From NCBI RefSeq assembly GCF_009796765.1, contig NZ_CP047023.1:2401501-2465500 (forward strand): DNA of 64,000 bases, in the 5' to 3' direction. The notes under the pieces were generated by a model. It did not search any database, was not told the DNA's origin, and was given only the letters and a program-made list of their open reading frames with translations. This document shows positions 58,286 to 64,000 of the stretch, one piece after another. Origin of the DNA: Paraglaciecola sp. L3A3. Lineage in GTDB: Bacteria > Pseudomonadota > Gammaproteobacteria > Enterobacterales > Alteromonadaceae. Both the position numbers and the translations under genes were made by a program. Numbering within the stretch: the first letter of the stretch is position 1; the number at the start of each line of letters is the position of its first letter.

Positions 58286-59305
58286 TTGGAATTTTTATAC
58301 GAATACGGATTGTTTATTGCTAAAGCAGTGACAATAGTCGTAGCAATTTTATTGGTTGTTGGTGGCATCATTAGTTTAGCTAGCAAACAAAAACATGGAA
58401 AAGGAAACTTAGAAATAACTTCTATTTCTGATCGATTAGAAGAAATAGCAAATCATGCCCGCCAGTTATTATTAACCAAAGAGCAACTTAAACAATTTAA
58501 TAAAGACAAGAAAAAGCGAGTCAAACAAGAAAATAAAGATTCTAAAGAGATCAAAGGACAAGTGTTTGTCATCGATTTTAATGGTTCTATGGATGCTCAT
58601 GAAGTTGATAATTTGCGTGAAGAAGTCACGACTGTATTAACTATCGCTAAGCCTGAAGATCAAGTATTAGTTAGATTAGAAAGTGGCGGCGGTGTTGTTC
58701 ATGGATATGGTCTTGCGGCATCACAGTTACAAAGAATTAGAGACAAAAATATTAAACTAACCGTTGCAGTAGACAAAGTAGCGGCGAGTGGTGGTTATAT
58801 GATGGCTTGTGTAGCAGACCAAGTGCTTGCGGCTAAGTTTGCAATTATTGGCTCTATTGGTGTAATAGCTCAATTACCTAATTTTAATAAGTTGTTAAAA
58901 AAATCTAATATTGATTTTGAACAACATACAGCCGGCGAATTTAAACGTACTTTGACCATGTTTGGTGAGAATAATGACCAGGGAAGAGAAAAATTCCGTG
59001 AAGAATTAGAAGATGTACATCAAATGTTTAAAGGATTTGTGGCAGAACATAGGCCTGAACTAGACATTAATAAAGTGGCAACCGGAGAATACTGGTATGG
59101 GAGTAAAGCTAAGGAATTAGGACTGGTCGATACGATTCAAACCTCTGATGATTATTTGTTAACATTGAATGAGACTAATAAAATATTCTCAGTAAAATAT
59201 AGTATTAAAAAGAACATTGCAGAAAAATTTGGTTTTGCAGCAAGTGTTGCTTTAGAAACTGCTTTAGTAAAAGTTTGGGGGAAAACTCAAACTTTATTTA
59301 GATAA
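58286..59305 (+). CDS. sohB: Inner-membrane protease SohB
   Basis: A 339-aa S49-family signal peptide peptidase homologue. One N-terminal membrane segment (AVTIVVAILLVVGGIISLA) is followed by a basic linker and the protease domain. RLESGGGVVHGYGLA, the catalytic Ser in KVAASGGYMMACVAD and the catalytic Lys region GEFKRTLTMFGENN are present. It would act on the periplasmic side. The start is TTG 58286 behind GAGGAG. Its neighbourhood (YciK-like gene nearby) is as in other gammaproteobacteria. Confidence 0.93.
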   Translation: MEFLYEYGLFIAKAVTIVVAILLVVGGIISLASKQKHGKGNLEITSISDRLEEIANHARQLLLTKEQLKQFNKDKKKRVKQENKDSKEIKGQVFVIDFNGSMDAHEVDNLREEVTTVLTIAKPEDQVLVRLESGGGVVHGYGLAASQLQRIRDKNIKLTVAVDKVAASGGYMMACVADQVLAAKFAIIGSIGVIAQLPNFNKLLKKSNIDFEQHTAGEFKRTLTMFGENNDQGREKFREELEDVHQMFKGFVAEHRPELDINKVATGEYWYGSKAKELGLVDTIQTSDDYLLTLNETNKIFSVKYSIKKNIAEKFGFAASVALETALVKVWGKTQTLFR

Positions 59306-59320
59306 ATATTTCTATTTATA

Positions 59321-59346
59321 AAAACCAGCCTAGTGCTGGTTTTTTC
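59321..59346 (+). terminator. Terminator of sohB
   Basis: A 9-bp stem (AAAACCAGC / GCTGGTTTT), 5-nt loop, T-run. Confidence 0.85.
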
Positions 59347-59633
59347 ATTTTTACCAAACCCCATCTCAATATTTGCAATAAAATATTTACCTATATAGCC
59401 TAAAGTCTAAATTAACTTGATAGTTATTCATGGCAATATAATAATATCTTGTTGCTAAAATTAATTTTTGTTTTATTCGCAAATTATTAATTTTTAACTA
59501 TAAATATAATGCAAGAGCTTTACAGCGTAGATCTAATACTAGAATATTGTTTTTTAAAATAGCCTAATAATTTAGGCTATTTTAAAATTGGGTTACATGC
59601 TTTTTATATAAATACAATTGGGAATTCACAAAT
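59347..59633. other. Intergenic region before the TonB-dependent receptor
   Basis: About 290 AT-rich bases without a gene. At 59552-59587 there is a perfect 15-bp inverted repeat (TTTTAAAATAGCCTA / TAGGCTATTTTAAAA) with a 6-nt loop, 47 bp before the receptor start. It may be a leader hairpin, an attenuator or an operator. Confidence 0.55.
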
Positions 59634-62291
59634 ATGAATACAACTATGACAACACTAGCCAAAAGTGTTCGATACATCATTGCTGCATCTGCTGCAGTCA
59701 GTTCAGTTGCCGCAACCTCTGTTATCGCACAACAAAAATCAGATACAGATAACATAGAGAAAATTGCAGTTGTTGGCTCTCGTGCAGCTCCACGCTCAGT
59801 CGCTGAATCTCCTGTTCCTGTTGATATTATTGGTTCAGATGAACTAGGCAAAAATGCATCATCAGATTTACTTGATCAACTACAAGCGGCTATCCCGTCT
59901 TTTAATGTAAGGCAACAACCTATTTCGGATGCCGCGTCATTTATTCGACCTGTGAACCTACGTGGTTTATCTTCAGATTCAACACTTATTTTATTAAATG
60001 GTAAAAGACGCCATCGTGCATCTGTTATTGCCTTTCAGGGTGGCGGTGTAAATGACGGTGCTCAAGGACCTGACATTTCTGTTATACCGAGTTCTGCATT
60101 GAAACAAGTTGAAGTTTTACGTGATGGAGCTGCTGCTCAGTATGGGTCTGATGCAATTGCTGGGGTGATGAACTTTGTATTAAGAGATGATGCAGATGGT
60201 GGTTCGTTATCAGTCAGACATGGTGAATATTATGAAGGCGACGGTGATCAACTAGTTGTTGATGGTAATGTTGGTTTACCTTTCACTAAGGACGGTAGCC
60301 TTAATTTAAGTTTTCAATATAAAACTGTTGATGCCACAAGCCGAAGTGTACAACGTCCCGATGCCCAGGGATTAGCTGATGCAGGTAATATGTCAATTAA
60401 TTCTCCAGCCCAAACTTGGGGTAATCCTGAAATTGACGATGACCTCACTTTATTTGGTAATGTGAAATTAGATCTCGGCGACGACAAAGAGTTCTACATG
60501 TTTGGTAATTACTCCGATAGAGTGGCAACTGGAGGTTATTATTATCGTAACCCTCAAGATAGAGCAGGCGTCTTTTCAAAAGATGTTTATGATTATGACT
60601 GGGATAAAGATTCAGATGGAGAATTTGATCCTACACGTAAAATATGGCTTGTTGGCGATATGACAAGTAACGGTACGGGCAATTGTCCTACTGATGTAAC
60701 TTTAGTTGATTACGTAAATGGTACATCTGTAGATAATATTTTAAATACAGCTGATTACACATCAGTTGCCAATAATCCAGATTGTTGGGCCTTTAACGAA
60801 TTATATCCTGGTGGATACACGCCACAATTTACCGGCGAAATCAATGACACGTCTTTGACCATGGGTACCAAGGGCGAAATCAAAGGTGGTGTATTAGACG
60901 GAGCTCTATTTGATTTGAGTGGTTCATTTGGACGAAATAAATCAACTTATACTTTAATTAATACAGTTAACCCTTCAATGGGCTCTAATCAACCTATTGA
61001 TAACGCATTTGAAGCAGGAAGTTATATTCAACTTGAAAAAGCATTTAATGCTGATCTAGTTAAAAGCGTTGATTTAGGTTTATACGAACCAGTAAATGTT
61101 GCTTCTGGATTAGAATGGCGTCAAGAAAGTTTTGAGATTGTTTCTGGTGAAGAAGCATCATGGAAACAAGGGCCATTAGCATCACAAGGTTTCAGCGTTG
61201 GCTCTCATGGGTTTGCAGGTTTTTCTCCTGAAGCACAGGGTATAAATAAGCGCCAAAGTATTGCCGCTTATTTAGATGTTGAAGCGTATATCACAGAGGA
61301 CTTTTTATTAGGTGCTGCGTTGCGTTATGAAGACTTTTCGTCATTCGGCAACACGACTAACTATAAGATAACAGCTCAATATTCAATTACTGATGAAATA
61401 TCTGTTAGGGCTTCACATAGTACAGGCTTCAGAGCGCCTACAGTGGGACAAGAGAATGTGGTCAATACACAAACCTCTCTGGTAAGTGGAGAACTGGTGC
61501 AATCTGCAACTTTCCCTCCCACACACCCAGTGTCAGCACTTAAAGGTGGCGTATCACTTAACCCTGAAGAATCAGAAAGCTTTGCCCTTGGTTTAGTCTA
61601 CCAAAATGGTGACTTCTTCATGACTGTTGATGCTTATTCAATAGATGTAGAGAATCGAATTGCTCAAACAGATAAAATTGATATCACTCAAGCAGATGTG
61701 ACTGCCTTGCAAGGAATCTATCCAAGCCCTGAGTTGTTATTGGGAGGAAAAATCACATTCTTTGCAAACGATTTTGATACCAGCACTCAAGGTGTTGATG
61801 TAGTGGCAAATTATGGTATGGATTTGTTTAACGGCAGTACTAAATTTAGCCTTGCTTATAACTATAATTCTACCGAAGTTGTGGATCCGGGACAATTTAC
61901 TACCGGTTTTAAAATTAGGCGTTTAGAAGAAGGGATCCCAGAACATCGTGGAACCTTTACTGTAGCCCAGAGCTGGGATCAAGTTAGTATGTTTGTCAGA
62001 GCAAATTACTTTGGTGAATGGTTTGCTACACATGCTGATGAACCAGATGAGTTTAGCTCTTATGGCTGGTCTGAAACAGCTGGTTCTTCAGTCACTTTAG
62101 ATGCCGAAGTTAGTTATTTTGTGAACGATAGTATTACTTTGTCGATTGGTGCTAACAACATCCTAGATCAAGAAGCACAAAAACTGCAGCAAGGCGGTGC
62201 TTATGGTGTAGTAAGTGGCAAGTATTATGAAAGTGGACCATTCGATTACAATGGTGGTTTTTATTATGCTAAGGCCACTTACTCCTTTTAA
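59634..62291 (+). CDS. TonB-dependent outer-membrane receptor
   Basis: An 885-aa receptor with a signal peptide (ends SVIAQQ). A TonB-box-like segment IEKIAVVGSR is followed by the plug domain (LLDQLQAAIPSFNVRQQ, LNGKRRHRA, VEVLRDGAAAQYGSDAIAGVMNFVL). The rest is a 22-strand barrel ending in Phe (YYAKATYSF). The plug features resemble the subgroup seen in Alteromonadales that take up sugars or other organic nutrients; the substrate is not readable. It is a single-gene unit, 36 kb from the fucosidase/sulfatase region, so a link to that region is not supported. Confidence 0.93.
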   Translation: MNTTMTTLAKSVRYIIAASAAVSSVAATSVIAQQKSDTDNIEKIAVVGSRAAPRSVAESPVPVDIIGSDELGKNASSDLLDQLQAAIPSFNVRQQPISDAASFIRPVNLRGLSSDSTLILLNGKRRHRASVIAFQGGGVNDGAQGPDISVIPSSALKQVEVLRDGAAAQYGSDAIAGVMNFVLRDDADGGSLSVRHGEYYEGDGDQLVVDGNVGLPFTKDGSLNLSFQYKTVDATSRSVQRPDAQGLADAGNMSINSPAQTWGNPEIDDDLTLFGNVKLDLGDDKEFYMFGNYSDRVATGGYYYRNPQDRAGVFSKDVYDYDWDKDSDGEFDPTRKIWLVGDMTSNGTGNCPTDVTLVDYVNGTSVDNILNTADYTSVANNPDCWAFNELYPGGYTPQFTGEINDTSLTMGTKGEIKGGVLDGALFDLSGSFGRNKSTYTLINTVNPSMGSNQPIDNAFEAGSYIQLEKAFNADLVKSVDLGLYEPVNVASGLEWRQESFEIVSGEEASWKQGPLASQGFSVGSHGFAGFSPEAQGINKRQSIAAYLDVEAYITEDFLLGAALRYEDFSSFGNTTNYKITAQYSITDEISVRASHSTGFRAPTVGQENVVNTQTSLVSGELVQSATFPPTHPVSALKGGVSLNPEESESFALGLVYQNGDFFMTVDAYSIDVENRIAQTDKIDITQADVTALQGIYPSPELLLGGKITFFANDFDTSTQGVDVVANYGMDLFNGSTKFSLAYNYNSTEVVDPGQFTTGFKIRRLEEGIPEHRGTFTVAQSWDQVSMFVRANYFGEWFATHADEPDEFSSYGWSETAGSSVTLDAEVSYFVNDSITLSIGANNILDQEAQKLQQGGAYGVVSGKYYESGPFDYNGGFYYAKATYSF

Positions 62292-62310
62292 TATTAGTTC
62301 TTGCTAAATA

Positions 62311-62340
62311 AAACCTCGTCAAATGACGGGGTTTTTTTTA
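62311..62340 (+). terminator. Terminator of the TonB-dependent receptor gene
   Basis: A 10-bp stem (AAACCTCGTC / GACGGGGTTT, one T-G pair), 4-nt loop and a long T-run. Confidence 0.88.
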
Positions 62341-62493
62341 TTCAAAATAATTTTAGTTACTTTGTGTTATTTCCATACATTTAGTTTAAAATAACAAGGT
62401 CTGGTATTACCAGATGTCAATGCGTTATTCATTCAGTAAAACCTATCTATTTAAGATTATTCACGGCACAAAAAAGAGTAATAGGAGTCTAGT

Positions 62494-63372
62494 TTGTTCA
62501 GTTATCGTCATAGTTTTCATGCCGGCAATCATGGGGATGTGTTAAAGCATCTATGCCAAATTTTTATTTTAGAGAAACTTAAAGAAAAAGATAAAGGTTT
62601 TATATATTTTGATACTCATAGTGGAGCAGGGGTATACAAACTTAATTCTAATGAATCACTAAAAACTAAAGAGTTCGAGCAGGGGATTTCTCGTTTACAT
62701 GATTTGCAAAGCAATCATCCACAATTAGATAAATATTTAAAATTAATTGCTGCTTATAAGCAATTTAATCAATACCCAGGTTCCCCAGAAATAGCTAAGA
62801 GTTTACTCCGTGAACAAGACAAGATTGTACTGATGGAATGGAATAAACAAGAAGTTAGCAATCTTAAAAGTAATATTAATGGTAAAAATATTTCGGTTCA
62901 TCACAGAGATGGTTTTGAAGGTTTATTAGCTCTTACTCCGCCAGAAATGAAAAGAGGTTTAGTACTTATTGACCCTCCTTACGAGTCATCATCTGAATAT
63001 GAACAAGTTGTTGATACCGTCATAAAAACATATAAACGATGGAATACTGCTATTTTTGCGATTTGGTATCCGTTAATAAAAGATCGTAACAAAGCCAGTG
63101 AAAGTTTTGAATCAGCCATAAGTAAACAAGGTAAAAGCCAAGCTATGCTTGACTCTTTAAGTCATCAAGAGTTTAAAAACCTATTACAAGTAGAGTTACG
63201 CGTGACTAATGAGGAGCATGCTGAAGGTATGTATGGTTCCGGACTAGTTATTATTAACGCACCTTGGCAATTAGATAAACAATTGAACGAGGCACTGGTA
63301 GATGTTACCCCTAAATTAGGAACTCATTCTGATGCGTCATTTTCAATCAATTGGTTAATTGAAGAAAAGTAG
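62494..63372 (+). CDS. rlmJ: 23S rRNA (adenine2030-N6)-methyltransferase
   Basis: A 292-aa methyltransferase. The N terminus FSYRHSFHAGNHGDVLKH is diagnostic of RlmJ. DTHSGAGVYKL is the SAM-binding loop and VLIDPPYE is the DPPY catalytic motif for N6-adenine methylation. It begins with TTG, preceded by AATAGGAGT, a good ribosome binding site. The length is as expected. Confidence 0.95.
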   Translation: MFSYRHSFHAGNHGDVLKHLCQIFILEKLKEKDKGFIYFDTHSGAGVYKLNSNESLKTKEFEQGISRLHDLQSNHPQLDKYLKLIAAYKQFNQYPGSPEIAKSLLREQDKIVLMEWNKQEVSNLKSNINGKNISVHHRDGFEGLLALTPPEMKRGLVLIDPPYESSSEYEQVVDTVIKTYKRWNTAIFAIWYPLIKDRNKASESFESAISKQGKSQAMLDSLSHQEFKNLLQVELRVTNEEHAEGMYGSGLVIINAPWQLDKQLNEALVDVTPKLGTHSDASFSINWLIEEK

Positions 63373-63415
63373 TCCTTACCTAGTTGGGTAATGTAACAAG
63401 AAGAAGTGAAATTAT

Positions 63416-64000
63416 ATGTCAGAAATAAAACTTGTCGATTTATTAACCTTAGAGCAATTAAAGCCTGGTCTATACAAAGGTCAAAGTTGGGATCTTGGGT
63501 TTCGTGCTTTATTTGGTGGGCAGGTGCTTGGCCAAGCTTTGGCTGCTGCCAAATTGACTGTTGAAAATGATAGAGTCGCCCATTCATTCCATAGTTATTT
63601 TTTGCTGCCAGGTGATGCTAATCAGCCTGTTGAATTTGATGTGGAAAATGTCCGAGATGGGAAAAGCTTTTCCACGCGGCGAGTAAAAGCAATACAAAAT
63701 TCAAAAGTTATATTCTATATGACTGGCTCGTTTCAAAAGCCAGAAATAGGCTTAACCCATCAAGATGCAAAAATGCCTGATGTTCCTCCACCTGATTCGT
63801 TAGATTCAGATCTAAACTATTTTGAAAGAATAAAAGCTGAATTACCTCACCGTTTACAAAAAGCTATGGATTACCACAAGCCTGTTGATACCAGAACTGT
63901 GCAGGCTATTGACCCAATGCAACCAAAAGTACAGGAGCCTAAGCGTTACATTTGGATGAAGTCCCAAGAAGTATTAGGCGCTAACATCAGTTTAAACCAA
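63416..64000 (+). CDS. tesB: Acyl-CoA thioesterase II (3' end outside window)
   Basis: The frame opens at ATG 63416 and runs to the right edge without a stop (195 codons visible). LVDLLTLEQLKPGLYKGQS, RALFGGQVLGQALAAA, HSFHSYFLLPGD and DGKSFSTRRVKA are signatures of the TesB double-hotdog family. It would hydrolyse medium- and long-chain acyl-CoA in the cytoplasm. It begins 43 bp after rlmJ, possibly co-transcribed. The C-terminal hotdog and its catalytic residues lie outside the window. Confidence 0.93.
   Translation, partial: MSEIKLVDLLTLEQLKPGLYKGQSWDLGFRALFGGQVLGQALAAAKLTVENDRVAHSFHSYFLLPGDANQPVEFDVENVRDGKSFSTRRVKAIQNSKVIFYMTGSFQKPEIGLTHQDAKMPDVPPPDSLDSDLNYFERIKAELPHRLQKAMDYHKPVDTRTVQAIDPMQPKVQEPKRYIWMKSQEVLGANISLNQ

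Overview
The window looks like chromosome from a marine gammaproteobacterium of the Alteromonadaceae (Paraglaciecola/Glaciecola/Alteromonas type). The evidence is low GC content with many sulfatases and exo-glycosidases, the fur-fldA-DUF2788-ybfF block, sohB and a YciK-like gene, glnS, rlmJ, a VolA-type lipase lipoprotein and a rhombosortase. The genus is an inference. No rRNA, tRNA, CRISPR array, transposase or phage gene was recognised.

Region 1 (about 1.3-26 kb) is a polysaccharide-degradation region. It holds a GH2 beta-galactosidase, two GH29 alpha-L-fucosidases, a large exo-glycosidase-like protein of unclear family, a DUF718 sugar mutarotase (probably for L-fucose), two SGNH esterases, and four S1 sulfatases, one of which carries a single-base frameshift. 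A fifth, decayed sulfatase lies at 41.8-42.6 kb. Most products carry a signal peptide or lipobox, so the set is periplasmic or outer-membrane. A sulfated, fucose- and galactose-containing algal polymer fits, but the exact substrate cannot be read from sequence. The region ends with a two-gene uronate operon (mannitol-dehydrogenase-family reductase plus KDG kinase). A decayed EAL-domain gene and one copy of a ~230 bp MITE-like repeat sit at 11.9-13.0 kb; the second copy is at 26.1 kb.

Region 2 (26.6-29.9 kb) is a purine-salvage unit: a RutR-like TetR regulator, an NCS2 purine permease and a divergent adenine deaminase. A near-perfect RutR-type operator lies just upstream of the permease. Region 3 (30.9-35.7 kb, minus strand) is a compact glucosylglycerate operon (glycerate kinase, phosphatase, synthase, phosphorylase) that encodes both synthesis and recovery of this compatible solute.

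Region 4 (35.9-39.4 kb) is a Moco riboswitch followed by moaA-mobA-moaB-moaC-moaD-moaE. A probable user of the cofactor lies at 47.6-52.0 kb: xdhC-like, mocA-like, and the two subunits of an IorAB-type molybdenum hydroxylase. The rest is mostly core genome: fur, fldA, ybfF, ggt, cysK, a rhomboid protease, glnS, an SDR, volA-like lipase, sohB, a TonB-dependent receptor, rlmJ, and the 5' part of tesB at the right edge.
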